Assembly (NCBI GenBank): GCA_964397565.1
Contig: CAYNJC010000019.1
Coordinates: forward strand, 1-64,000
Source of the DNA: JAPLST01 sp964397565
GTDB taxonomy: Bacteria; Auribacterota; UBA3054; JAPLST01
Direction: 5' to 3'
Length of the DNA: 64,000 nt
Position numbers and translations under genes: made by a program. Positions 35,172 to 44,042 of this stretch are shown in pieces. Each line of letters begins with the position of its first letter. Within the stretch, counting starts at the first letter, position 1. Under the pieces are notes generated by a model, which had not been told where the DNA came from, did no database searches, and was given only the letters and a program-made list of their open reading frames with translations.

Positions 35172-36787
35172 GGCAGTGTCTCGGCATGGGTGGCAAAGGA
35201 GGGAATCTGCAAATAGTCAGCAACCTGATAAACACAGGCCGGCGTGTTGGTGGCGAGGCAGGTTTGCATTTGCGATGTGGTGAAGACCGACGCCATCGAG
35301 CGCGGCTCGAGCAGCAACGTGATTTGACGGGGAAACGCTTGGAACAGCGGAACCACCAGATCGCCTGCTTGCACCGTCAACATGACCGGGACGGGCGTGG
35401 TGAGATAGCGTGCGGAGGCGCCACACAAGCGCAACGGCAGCGCTTCGCGGCCCGTAACCTGCTGCGCGACCGCCGGCACCAGCGCGGCTTTGTAGGCGCG
35501 CTGAAACGCAATGCCGTGTGACGTCAAGATGCGCGCCAGCGCGTCGTGGTGGCGGGTGATGACATAGGCGCGCGGCGGCAGGATCGGTTCGCGCGTGCGA
35601 ACGGCGCCATAGTACGGAAAAACGAGATTGGTAACAAGCCCGTCCGTGATGCGCCGCAACGCAACGCTGCGCGTGTCGTCATCCGGCGCCGGCGCATAAG
35701 TGAACGCCAAGTAAACCAGCGTGTTGGATGTGCGCGGCAGCATCTGCACCAGTTTTGGCGGCAGCCCCTTGGCAATGTCCTTCAATGGTTGCCGTGCTGT
35801 GGCAGTGGTGTTTGTGATTGCCGCGGCATGCCGGGCGCAGACGGCCAGCAGGCTGGTGATCGCAATGGACTGCTTGCGGACACGTTCGGCGATGTTGCGC
35901 GGCGTCGCATAGCTGCCGGTCGACGGATCCAGTTTGCTTTCGAGCAGGAAGCCCAGCGTGCCGCGCAGGCCGGCGTAGTTGCGCAGATTGCGCAGCGACA
36001 GGCCGCCATGCGTGATAATCTGGTTGGTGCTGGTGATTTCACCAAGGTAGCGCTGGGCCGGCAGGCCACGTTGCTGCGCATTCGTCAGGATGCCCGGCAG
36101 GAGCGTGTCGTACACGAGCGTGCGGATGCCGGGCTGCACATTGGGATTGTTCGGCCCTTCGAACTGGGCTTCGAAATCAATCAGGAAGCCTTGCGCGCCG
36201 AGGCTCTTCTTCTTCAAGACGGCCGACTCGTGGACATCCAGCACGACGTGCGGCTGCCAGCGCTGCAGGGCGCCGGCCAGCGCGAAGCTCTCCGGCTGGC
36301 TTAACAACAAGTAATCCGTGCTGAGATTGACGTTATTGCCGTTGACGCGCCGATTCCGGTCGCGCCCGTCGGGATTGCTATTGGGCACAATGATGAATTC
36401 GCAGATGGTAAGTAGATTGGTCAGCGGCCCGCCGGCGAGGTCGCGCGCAATCGCGACCAGCGCATCACCGCCCGATGGTTCCATCCCGTGCTGGGTGCCG
36501 ACCAGCATGATCCGCAAATATCCGGCCGGCGCGGCCGCACGGGCCAGCTGGTCAATCTGTGCGCTGATCAGCACGGCGTCGAGGGGCGTGCCGCGCACGG
36601 ACGTGCCCAAGTTGACCACCCGCACCGTCTGCACGGTCGCCGCCAGCGTGGTTAATGCCGTATGGATCGCGCGGGATGATAACGCGCCGGGCTGCACGGT
36701 GCGGGCCGGGCGCGCCGCGGACACTTGGGTGCGCGACGGACTGGCGCAGCCACTGAGCAGCAGCGCTGCCGCCGTGGAGAGCGTCAT
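35168..36787 (-). CDS. M14 zinc carboxypeptidase-like lipoprotein
   Basis: A 539-aa protein with lipoprotein signal (LLLSGC, Cys near residue 15). The catalytic domain shows the M14 pattern: TQHGMEPSGGDA (zinc His and Glu), NPDGRDRNRR (substrate Arg), LDVHES (third zinc ligand) and GFLLESK (catalytic Glu). All key residues are present. The C-terminal 200 residues have no recognised fold. M14 enzymes of bacteria often act on peptidoglycan peptides or amino-acyl amides. The start at 36787 is chosen for the lipobox; the reading frame extends further with no signal. Confidence 0.72.
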   Translation of the reverse strand: MTLSTAAALLLSGCASPSRTQVSAARPARTVQPGALSSRAIHTALTTLAATVQTVRVVNLGTSVRGTPLDAVLISAQIDQLARAAAPAGYLRIMLVGTQHGMEPSGGDALVAIARDLAGGPLTNLLTICEFIIVPNSNPDGRDRNRRVNGNNVNLSTDYLLLSQPESFALAGALQRWQPHVVLDVHESAVLKKKSLGAQGFLIDFEAQFEGPNNPNVQPGIRTLVYDTLLPGILTNAQQRGLPAQRYLGEITSTNQIITHGGLSLRNLRNYAGLRGTLGFLLESKLDPSTGSYATPRNIAERVRKQSIAITSLLAVCARHAAAITNTTATARQPLKDIAKGLPPKLVQMLPRTSNTLVYLAFTYAPAPDDDTRSVALRRITDGLVTNLVFPYYGAVRTREPILPPRAYVITRHHDALARILTSHGIAFQRAYKAALVPAVAQQVTGREALPLRLCGASARYLTTPVPVMLTVQAGDLVVPLFQAFPRQITLLLEPRSMASVFTTSQMQTCLATNTPACVYQVADYLQIPSFATHAETLP

Positions 36788-36946
36788 TACATGAACAGCA
36801 GCATGTGCGCCACGACGGCCGCTTCCACTCTGCAAGACGGGAGGGGCTTCCACGCCCCGATGCTGCCGCTGTTCTGCGGGAGGGTCGCCGGCCCGGCGAC
36901 TGTGCCGCCGCTGGCGCCAGCAGACAGCATTTACGTCCGTGCCCAT

Positions 36947-37747
36947 TCAGCGCTCATCCGCGTCCTGCGGCGCGTTCCAGAAATGATTGGTCGGGGCATG
37001 GCCGTGGCCGATGGCGCGCGCGGTGATAATGGCCTGGGTGATGTAGGTCTTCGCACATTTGATCGCGTCAAGTGGCGCCAAGCCGCGCGCAAGGTAGGCC
37101 GTGATCGCGGCCGAAAAAGTGCAACCGGTGCCGTGCGTGCAGGTCGTGGTTATCCGCGGGCCCCGCAAAAAATGGTGACCTTCCTTGCTGTACACCAAAT
37201 CCGTCGCGTCGCCCGCGAGATGCCCGCCTTTCACGACCACACACTGCGCGCCGGTCTTCAGCAATTGCGCGGCGGCGTGCAACATGTCGTCTGCGCATTT
37301 CACGACCACGCCGGTCATCACTTCGGTCTCTTGGATGTTGGGCGTGACGATCAAGGCCTGCGGCAGCAACTCGTCCAGCAGCGCCTGCACGGCGTCATCC
37401 TGCAGCAGGCGCGCACCACCTTTCGCGATCATGACCGGGTCAACGACCAAGTTGGTCACGTGGTGCGCGCGCAGCCGTTCCGCCACGACGCGGACGATGG
37501 CAACCGTGCCGAGCATGCCGGTCTTGCAGGCCTGCGCGCCAATGTCGCTGAGCACCGCATCAATTTGTTGCGCAACCAGGGCCGGCGTGGCATACTCGAC
37601 GCCATAGACATCCAGCGTGTTTTGCGCGGTCAAGGCCGTGATTGCCGTTGCGCCGTAGACATGCAACGAGTAAAAGGTCTTAAGGTCGGCTTGAATGCCG
37701 GCCCCGCCGCCGGAGTCAGAACCGGCTATGGTCAATGCATGATACAT
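36947..37747 (-). CDS. thiD: Hydroxymethylpyrimidine (phosphomethylpyrimidine) kinase
   Basis: A 266-aa ribokinase-fold enzyme for HMP to HMP-PP in thiamine synthesis or salvage. It starts with ALTIAGSDSGGGAGIQADLKT, the ThiD signature; the anion hole is HGTGCTFSAAITA, and VDPVMIAKGG and VVVKGGH are present. The length matches the stand-alone enzyme. No thiamine riboswitch was seen upstream. The start at 37747 is chosen because the longer frame has no family match. Confidence 0.93.
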   Translation of the reverse strand: MYHALTIAGSDSGGGAGIQADLKTFYSLHVYGATAITALTAQNTLDVYGVEYATPALVAQQIDAVLSDIGAQACKTGMLGTVAIVRVVAERLRAHHVTNLVVDPVMIAKGGARLLQDDAVQALLDELLPQALIVTPNIQETEVMTGVVVKCADDMLHAAAQLLKTGAQCVVVKGGHLAGDATDLVYSKEGHHFLRGPRITTTCTHGTGCTFSAAITAYLARGLAPLDAIKCAKTYITQAIITARAIGHGHAPTNHFWNAPQDADER

Positions 37748-37960
37748 TGTAAAATTGTAACATTTTCGGTTTTCGATTGCAGAACGGGCAGGGTGCATGC
37801 CAGTTCCACGCGCATAGTCAGTCCTGCGTGCCTTTGTACTTGCAGGATGCTGCGCGTCGCCGGGTCTGGGATGGCGCCACTATCTGCGCAAAATACTATA
37901 ATAGGATATGAGGCGTGAACGCCTTGCGCTCGCGCCATGAACCCTCATCTGGAGAGCGCC

Positions 37961-39514
37961 ATGAAACTACTCCTTGGGTATGCAATGGTCTGTGCGGGGT
38001 TCGCCATGCTGTCCCTGCGCGTGTGCGCGGCGGCACTTTATCCCGGCTTCGGCAACCATTTTGCGGTCTACACCAACAATCTGCCACCACCACTGGAGTA
38101 CAGCGGCTGGCTGGCACTGAAGTGCGTGAACGGCAGTGGTGTGAAGGTCAATCCCGTTCCGCCGCTCTTCACCACGCTCGTGCCGGAATGGCAGCCGCAG
38201 GTCGTGGCGCTCAATGCGCTGCTGGCCGACCATGGGGTGGTGTATGCCATGGCTGCATTCTCGCGCCCCGCTGCCGAACTCGACGCGGAGCGGTTGCAGG
38301 GCGAAGCCATGACGGGCGAAACGCTGCCCGACCTGAACTTGTGCTTCCTGCTCGAAGTGTCTGACTACCTGAACGCGGCCGAACTGCTGGTGCCCCTCTT
38401 CACCAATCCGGTCGTCGAAATTGGCTACCTGCATCCCATGGCGCCGGCACTGCCGACGACGAACCTCATCGGCGCGCAACGCTATCTGCTGCCGTCCATG
38501 TCAAATGGCTATGACGCGTTGTATGCCTGGACCCAGCCGGGCGGCGATGGCGCGCAGGTGCGCGTGGTGGACATTGAATATGATTGGTACCTTGGTCATG
38601 AGGATTTACAGCTGACCACCGCCGACCTCTTGGGCGGCTTCATGACAAATCTCTTTGGCACCAGTCGCAACCATGGCACGGCTTCGCTGGGCGTCAGCGC
38701 GGCGCGCAGCAATAGTTTCGGCATGTGCGGCATTGTATACCACGCTGATATCAAAGTGATTTCGGCGGTGAATGCGGCCGCCACGTGGCTGCTGCATGAC
38801 GCCGTCAGTTTGGCGGTGTCGAACACGCAGCCCGGCGATGTGATCCTGCTCGAGCAGCAGGCCTACGCGAACGGCGCCTACTGCCCGATCGAGTACTGGG
38901 CGCTTTTCTATGCTGCAATTGTCAACGCCACCGCGCTGGACCGCATGGTCATCGAGCCGGCCGGCAATAGCGGTGCTAATCTGGACAGCAGCACATGGGG
39001 TGGCCTGTTTCAACGCAGTTATTGCGACTCGCGCACCGTCATGGTGGGCGCCGGCACAGGCACCAATCGCGCCCGCTGCAGTTTTTCCAACTATGGCAGC
39101 CGGCTTGACATTCAGGGCTGGGGCGATTGGTCGGTGGCATCACTGGGCTATGGCGATCTCGGCGGTACGCAGCTCTCGAATCAGTACACCGCCACCTTCT
39201 CCGGCACGTCCAGCGCCAGCGCGCTGTCGGCCGGCGCGGCTGCGTCGGTGCAAAGTTACGCACGCGCAAAGTACGGCCTGTATCTGCCGCCGCTGACACT
39301 GCGTTCAAATCTGGTACAGAACGGCCGCGCGCAAACGTTCGGCCCCGCCGGCGCAATTGGCCCGCGCCCCAATCTGCGCGCGAGCTATCAGGCCGTCGTG
39401 CCGGAACCAGCGCTCTGGGCAATATGGCTTTTGTGCGCGCGTGCCTATGTCTTCAAGAAAAGCGGCAGCGACCTCCGTGTCGCGCTTGCTGCCAAACTAC
39501 AGCGCGAGGATTGA
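37961..39514 (+). CDS. Subtilisin-like PEP-anchored protease
   Basis: A 517-aa exported protein (signal peptide to about residue 25; start chosen for GGAGAG at 8 bases). After a 160-residue pro-region-like part comes an S8-type core with catalytic Asp in VRVVDIEYD, His in SRNHGTASLGV, and Ser in FSGTSSASALSAG; the last usually reads GTSxAxP, so the Pro is missing. The oxyanion Asn is in EPAGNSG. The C-terminus has VVPEPALWAIWLL then a basic tail (KKSG...K), a PEP-like anchor. Anchored processing or nutrient hydrolysis is likely; no partner was identified. Confidence 0.85.
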   Translation: MKLLLGYAMVCAGFAMLSLRVCAAALYPGFGNHFAVYTNNLPPPLEYSGWLALKCVNGSGVKVNPVPPLFTTLVPEWQPQVVALNALLADHGVVYAMAAFSRPAAELDAERLQGEAMTGETLPDLNLCFLLEVSDYLNAAELLVPLFTNPVVEIGYLHPMAPALPTTNLIGAQRYLLPSMSNGYDALYAWTQPGGDGAQVRVVDIEYDWYLGHEDLQLTTADLLGGFMTNLFGTSRNHGTASLGVSAARSNSFGMCGIVYHADIKVISAVNAAATWLLHDAVSLAVSNTQPGDVILLEQQAYANGAYCPIEYWALFYAAIVNATALDRMVIEPAGNSGANLDSSTWGGLFQRSYCDSRTVMVGAGTGTNRARCSFSNYGSRLDIQGWGDWSVASLGYGDLGGTQLSNQYTATFSGTSSASALSAGAAASVQSYARAKYGLYLPPLTLRSNLVQNGRAQTFGPAGAIGPRPNLRASYQAVVPEPALWAIWLLCARAYVFKKSGSDLRVALAAKLQRED

Positions 39515-39744
39515 GTCCCGGCACTGTCTGCGTGCCTCTTTCTGTGTGTAAGCTCCACTTGCGCAAACAGCCAGCGCGCATACAGTCGGTTGCGCAGGGC
39601 AAGCCCGGCCAGCAGCACGTGCAAGGGAATTAGCACCGTTAATTTGGTTTTCGCCCTACAATGCCGGCAGCGCACAACACAATAGCCCTTCAACGACGAA
39701 GCGTCCAACTCTCGTTCACAATTGGGACACGCGATGTGTGGTCG
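39445..39744 (-). CDS. Small zinc-ribbon membrane protein (uncertain)
   Basis: A 99-aa reading frame: MRPHIACPNCERELDAS with a second pair in RCRHCRAKT gives a CxxC...CxxC zinc ribbon, followed by a hydrophobic helix (LTVLIPLHVLLAGLAL). The last third overlaps the end of the subtilisin-like gene on the other strand and has no family character, so the true stop may have been lost. The zinc-ribbon and helix design supports a real gene. Confidence 0.45.
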   Translation of the reverse strand, partial: RPHIACPNCERELDASSLKGYCVVRCRHCRAKTKLTVLIPLHVLLAGLALRNRLYARWLFAQVELTHRKRHADSAGTQSSRCSLAASATRRSLPLFLKT

Positions 39745-39924
39745 CATAAACAAACACACGCAACCACAACAAGGAGCAACACAACAATCAAGGCACGTGA
39801 CACGCGATCAAAGGCGAGCAACAGCCACAGTGGCAGTGGCACAAAGTGGAGCTTGGCCAATGCGCCGATGCTGGTTGTATGCCTAGATTATCACCTGGGT
39901 TGCTCGTCGAAGTGTTTCCCGCAT

Positions 39925-40377
39925 TCATTCAGCGCGGCGCGCGCGCCCCGGAAACAGTGCGCGATTGAACGTGATCAGCTTGTGCAGGAGGAAATTCACC
40001 GGCAGCATCGCGCCGGTCGTCAGCATCCGGCTCGGTACCTTCGCCCAGCCAAACACCTGCACGCAGAAATACATGCAGGCCATGCTCAACAGCAACGTCA
40101 GCAGCGTGATCGCGAAATACACCGAAAGCTGCTGCGACACCTGGCGCGAGTGGCACTGAAAGACAAACAATTTGGTGATGGTGTAATTGACCAGCGCGCC
40201 CGCGACAAAGGCAACGACCAAGCCGGCCTGATAATTCATCTGCAGGCGCGTGGCCAACAGCCAAAAGAGCGCCCAATCCACGGCTGTCGCGATCCCGCCC
40301 GACAAGACGTAGCGGGCGAATTGCAGGGCGTGCTGCCACAGCGGCTGGCGCGGGGATGCGGGCTGAGTCTCTTCCAT
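39925..40377 (-). CDS. GtrA-family membrane protein
   Basis: A 150-aa protein with four membrane helices and the GtrA pattern: FARYVLSGGIATAVDWALFW, AFVAGALVNYTITKLFVF and VNFLLHKLITF at the end. GtrA proteins move or present polyprenyl-linked sugars during surface-glycan modification. It is monocistronic here. The start at 40377 is preferred; the upstream region is the divergent spacer to the ArsR-type gene. Confidence 0.88.
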   Translation of the reverse strand: MEETQPASPRQPLWQHALQFARYVLSGGIATAVDWALFWLLATRLQMNYQAGLVVAFVAGALVNYTITKLFVFQCHSRQVSQQLSVYFAITLLTLLLSMACMYFCVQVFGWAKVPSRMLTTGAMLPVNFLLHKLITFNRALFPGRARRAE

Positions 40378-40506
40378 GCGTAGCCTGAGTAACCAGATGA
40401 GTGCGCAGGGCCGCCGCACCGCGCGGCGAACGCCATGCGCCTATTATAGTGTTCCGCGCCGGCGCACGCAAACCTGCCGCCGGCCACACCCATCCGGCCA
40501 GCGCGC

Positions 40507-40549
40507 TTGACACCCATAAATATATATGTTATACTATATATATACTATT
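40507..40549 (+). promoter_or_regulatory. Consensus promoter with AT-rich dyad, probable ArsR operator
   Basis: TTGACA (40507-40512), 17-base spacer and TATACT (40530-40535). The spacer, -10 and following bases form an alternating TATATAT...ATATATA dyad (about 40519-40546), the kind of site bound by ArsR/SmtB repressors. The overlap of operator and promoter fits autorepression of the gene at 40564 and the enzyme after it. Confidence 0.8.
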
Positions 40550-40563
40550 TAATGTATGCAACC

Positions 40564-40893
40564 ATGACGACGATGAAGACCATCTCCCCCGCCCTCCGCC
40601 GCGCCCGCTGCGCCGCGCTGGCACCCATGCTCAAAGCCCTGGCCCATCCAGTGCGCCTGTGCATTGCCACCGGCTTGCTGCACCATGAATGCCATGTCAC
40701 CCGGATCGTCGACGGCCTCGGCCTGCCGCAGCCGGTGGTCTCGCAACATCTGGCCGTGCTGGCCCGCGCCGGCATTATCACCGCGCGCCACGACGGCACC
40801 CGCCGCTGTTATCGCATTGTCAACCCGCGCGGGCGCCGCATCCTGCGCGTTGCCGATGCCATCCTTTCATCCCCCACAGGAGTCGTGATATGA
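40564..40893 (+). CDS. ArsR/SmtB-family transcriptional regulator
   Basis: A 109-aa winged helix-turn-helix regulator: PMLKALAHPVRLCIATGLL, then GLPQPVVSQHLAVLARAGII (recognition helix) and a TRRCYRIV wing. Cys residues lie in the recognition region (ECHVTRIV) and wing, so sensing of a thiol, sulfane sulfur or metal is possible; the classic ArsR ELCVCDL metal site is absent. It overlaps the following enzyme gene by four bases, so it most likely controls that gene and itself. Confidence 0.9.
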   Translation: MTTMKTISPALRRARCAALAPMLKALAHPVRLCIATGLLHHECHVTRIVDGLGLPQPVVSQHLAVLARAGIITARHDGTRRCYRIVNPRGRRILRVADAILSSPTGVVI

Positions 40894-43346
40894 AGATCCT
40901 TATTATTGGTGGCGTTGCCGGTGGTGCCTCGGCTGCCGCGCGCGCCCGGCGCCTTGACGAACAGGCCGAGATCATTCTCTTTGAGCGCGGCCCGTATGTC
41001 TCGTTCGCCAATTGCGGCCTGCCGTATCATATCGGCGGCGAGATTGCCCAGCGCGACCGCCTGCTGGTGCAGACCCCGGAATCACTGCGCAGCCGTATGC
41101 ACCTCGATGTGCGCGTGCGCAGCGAAGTCACGGCGATTGATCGCGCCGCCAAAACGGTTGCTGTGCGCGATCTGGTGCGCAATCACAGCTACAGTGAATC
41201 CTACGATGCGCTGGTGCTCAGTCCGGGCGCCGAGCCGATTCGCCCCCCGCTGCCCGGCATTGATCTGCCGCAGGTCAGAACGCTGCGCACGCTCGAGGAC
41301 ATGGACGCCATCAAGAACATCATCGATGAAGAGACGCCGGCGCATGCCGTCGTTGTGGGCGGCGGCTACATCGGGCTGGAAATGGCCGAAGCGTTGCGGG
41401 CGCGCAATGTGCGCGTCACGCTGGTCGAGTTGGCCGCGCAAGTGATGAGCCCGGTCGATCCGGAAATCGCCGCGCCGCTGCAGGACGAACTGCTGCGGCA
41501 TGGCGTGGATTTGCGCCTCAAGACCTCCGTCACCGGCTTTGCCGCACGCGACGGCGCGCTGGCCGTGTCCCTGAGCACCGGCGAAACGTTGACCTGCGGC
41601 CTGGCCATGCTTGCCATCGGCGTGCGACCCGACATCGGCCTGGCGCGCGCGGCCGGCTTGACCATCGGCGCGCGTGGCGGCATCGCCGTCGACGACCACA
41701 TGCGCACCAGCGATCCGCACATTTACGCGGTCGGCGACGCCGTCGAAGTGACCGATTTTGTCACCGCCACCGCCGCGCTGATTCCGCTGGCCGGCCCGGC
41801 CAATCGCCAAGGCCGCATTGCCGCCGACAACATTTTCGGCCGCCCGAGCACCTACAAGAACACGCAAGGCACTGCGATCTGTAAAGTGTTCGCCCTCGCC
41901 GTCGGCATGACCGGCGCCAGTGAAAAGCTGCTTGCACGCCTCACGCGCCGCTATGAGTCGGTCACAATCCATGCGGCCAGCCATGCCAGCTATTACCCCG
42001 GCGCGCATGCGCTCACGCTCAAACTTGTCTTTGATCCCGAAAGCGGTGCCCTACTCGGCGCCCAAGCCGTCGGCAGGGATGGCGTTGACAAACGCATCGA
42101 TGTGCTCGCCACGGCCATTCGCGCCGGCCTCTCCGTCTACGACCTCGAGGACCTGGAACTGTCGTACGCACCGCCGTTTGGTTCAGCCAAGGATCCGGTC
42201 AATTATGCCGGCTTTGTCGCCGCCAACGTGTTGCGCGGCGATGTGCAGCTATGCCATGTCGCGGCGGTGTTGCACCCGCAGGCCAATCAGGTGATCCTGG
42301 ACGTGCGCACGCCCGAGGAAACCGCCGCCAGCATGATTCCGCACGCAATCAATTTGCCACTGGATGAACTGCGCGGCCGACTCGCCGAGGTGGATCGCAC
42401 CAAAGAGTACCTGGTCTATTGCCGCGTCGGCTTGCGCGGCTATCTGGCCTGCCGCATTTTGATGCAGCACGGCATTGCCTGCCGCAATCTATCCGGCGGC
42501 TATCTGACGTATCTGGCGGCGACGCCGCACGCCCCCGCACCGACCGCGCCCGAGGCCGCCGAGATGAAGTCCGATGCCGGCGAAGGTGAAGAAGCCACGC
42601 CGCCCGCAGCCGCGCCCGCGCAGACGATTGACGCCTGCGGCCTGCAATGCCCCGGGCCGATTATGCGTGTCAAGGCAGCCCTTGATGCAATGCAGCCGGG
42701 CCAACTCCTCAAAGTGCTGGCCAGCGATTGTGGCTTTGCCAAGGACATTGCCGGCTGGTGCGCCAGTGTTGGTCAGCAGCTCGTCTCGGTCACGCAGGGA
42801 AAAGGCGTTATCACGGCCTTGATTCAAAAGCGCGCCGCCGCCGCGCCCACGTCTGCCGCAGCCTTCACCGCGCTCGCGAAAAACAAAACCATCGTTGTCT
42901 TCAGCGGCGATTTCGACAAGGCCATGGCGGCGTTTATCATTGCCAATGGCGCCGCCGCAATGGGCAGTGCCGTCACCCTTTTCTTCACGTTTTGGGGCTT
43001 GAACATCATTCGCAAGCCGCAGCGCGTGGCCGTGCGCAAGCCGCTGCTCGACCGCATGTTCGGGATGATGATGCCGCGCGGCGCAGCCCGCCTGCAGCTC
43101 TCAAAAATGAACATGGGCGGCGTGGGCGCGGCCATGATCAAATGGGTCATGCGCCGCAAGCGCGTGGACTCGCTGCCGGCCCTGATTGCCAGCGCGCGCG
43201 CGGCCGGCGTGCGGCTGGTCGCCTGCACGATGTCGATGGACGTGATGGGCATCACGCGCGCGGAGTTGCTCGATGACATCGAAGTCGGCGGCGTGGCGGC
43301 CTATTTGCACAGCGCCGAAGCCGGCAATGTCAATCTTTTCATTTGA
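40890..43346 (+). CDS. Four-domain fusion: CoA-disulfide reductase-like, rhodanese, TusA and DsrE-like
   Basis: An 818-aa protein. Residues 1-450 form a pyridine nucleotide-disulfide reductase with FAD motif IIGGVAGGASAAARARR, the redox Cys in SFANCGLPYHIGG (as in CoA-disulfide/persulfide reductases) and the NAD motif VVGGGYIGLEMAEAL. Residues about 460-550 are a rhodanese with active Cys in LVYCRVGLRGY. About 580-655 is a TusA domain with the Cys-Pro-x-Pro motif (ACGLQCPGPIMRVK). About 670-818 is a DsrE/DsrE2-like domain (VVFSGDFDKAMAAFIIANGA). This is a complete sulfane-sulfur relay in one chain. The start at 40890 is set by the overlap with the ArsR-type gene. Confidence 0.9.
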   Translation: MKILIIGGVAGGASAAARARRLDEQAEIILFERGPYVSFANCGLPYHIGGEIAQRDRLLVQTPESLRSRMHLDVRVRSEVTAIDRAAKTVAVRDLVRNHSYSESYDALVLSPGAEPIRPPLPGIDLPQVRTLRTLEDMDAIKNIIDEETPAHAVVVGGGYIGLEMAEALRARNVRVTLVELAAQVMSPVDPEIAAPLQDELLRHGVDLRLKTSVTGFAARDGALAVSLSTGETLTCGLAMLAIGVRPDIGLARAAGLTIGARGGIAVDDHMRTSDPHIYAVGDAVEVTDFVTATAALIPLAGPANRQGRIAADNIFGRPSTYKNTQGTAICKVFALAVGMTGASEKLLARLTRRYESVTIHAASHASYYPGAHALTLKLVFDPESGALLGAQAVGRDGVDKRIDVLATAIRAGLSVYDLEDLELSYAPPFGSAKDPVNYAGFVAANVLRGDVQLCHVAAVLHPQANQVILDVRTPEETAASMIPHAINLPLDELRGRLAEVDRTKEYLVYCRVGLRGYLACRILMQHGIACRNLSGGYLTYLAATPHAPAPTAPEAAEMKSDAGEGEEATPPAAAPAQTIDACGLQCPGPIMRVKAALDAMQPGQLLKVLASDCGFAKDIAGWCASVGQQLVSVTQGKGVITALIQKRAAAAPTSAAAFTALAKNKTIVVFSGDFDKAMAAFIIANGAAAMGSAVTLFFTFWGLNIIRKPQRVAVRKPLLDRMFGMMMPRGAARLQLSKMNMGGVGAAMIKWVMRRKRVDSLPALIASARAAGVRLVACTMSMDVMGITRAELLDDIEVGGVAAYLHSAEAGNVNLFI

Positions 43347-43371
43347 CCTTCCCATCCGCCTGTGCTACAAT
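43343..43371 (+). promoter_or_regulatory. Promoter of the UvrC-like gene and perhaps ispH-psd
   Basis: TTGACC, 17-base spacer, TACAAT. The -35 overlaps the stop codon of the fusion enzyme. Transcription would start only a few bases before the ATG at 43380, giving a leaderless or near-leaderless mRNA. Confidence 0.6.
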
Positions 43372-43379
43372 GGCTGCCC

Positions 43380-44042
43380 ATGACGACCGCTTCCGCTGAT
43401 GTTCCGCCGGATGCCGGGGCCGCGCCACGCTGCCCGGGTGTGTATATCATGAAAGACACCGCCGGCCAGGTGCTGTATGTCGGCAAAGCGCATGACTTGC
43501 GCAGCCGCGTCCGCTCGTACTTCCGTGAGAAGGGCGACGGGCGCCCCACGGTCGCCATCCTGCGCGACAAGGTCCGCACCGTCGAGTATGTCACGACCCG
43601 CACCGACCAGCAGGCCGCCATGCTCGAAGACAAACTGATCAAGGAATACCAGCCGCGCTACAATGTTGAGCTCAAGGATGACAAGCGCTTTGTCTCCGTG
43701 AAAGTGACCGTCCAGGAAGAATTCCCGCGCGTGCTGCTGGTGCACCAGCGCGCCGATGATGGGGCGCTGTATTTCGGCCCCTTCGCCGCAACGGCCACGG
43801 CCCGCGCCCTGGTGCGCTCCATCCAAGAGAAGTTCATGCTGCGGCGTTGCACCGGCGCGCGCTGTCGCGCCAACGGCCCGTGCTTGTATGCCCAGATTGA
43901 GGCATGCAGCGCCCCGTGCGCCGGCCGTATACCCAAAGATGAGTACCTTGCCCGTGTCGACAAGGCCGTCATCCATGTCCAGCGCGCGCAGGCAATGCAG
44001 ATCACCGCGGCGCCTGCTGCTGACCTGAACCCTGAACCCTGA
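43380..44042 (+). CDS. UvrC N-terminal half (GIY-YIG nuclease domain) ending in a heptamer array
   Basis: A 220-aa protein matching the first third of the excinuclease UvrC: CPGVYIMKDTAGQVLYVGKA (GIY-YIG core with Tyr, Arg and the metal Glu downstream in LEDKLIKEYQPRYN) and the Cys-rich linker with four cysteines (RRCTGARC...CLYAQIEACSAPC). In full UvrC a UVR motif, an RNase H-like endonuclease and HhH follow; all are absent. The last codons (LNPEP) are read from the AACCCTG array. It may be a stable 3'-side nick nuclease like Cho, or a truncation. Confidence 0.8.
   Translation: MTTASADVPPDAGAAPRCPGVYIMKDTAGQVLYVGKAHDLRSRVRSYFREKGDGRPTVAILRDKVRTVEYVTTRTDQQAAMLEDKLIKEYQPRYNVELKDDKRFVSVKVTVQEEFPRVLLVHQRADDGALYFGPFAATATARALVRSIQEKFMLRRCTGARCRANGPCLYAQIEACSAPCAGRIPKDEYLARVDKAVIHVQRAQAMQITAAPAADLNPEP

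Noticed and set aside
39661..40383. Plus-strand 240-codon frame
   Set aside because: Antisense to the GtrA gene and the zinc-ribbon frame; composition typical of a shadow.
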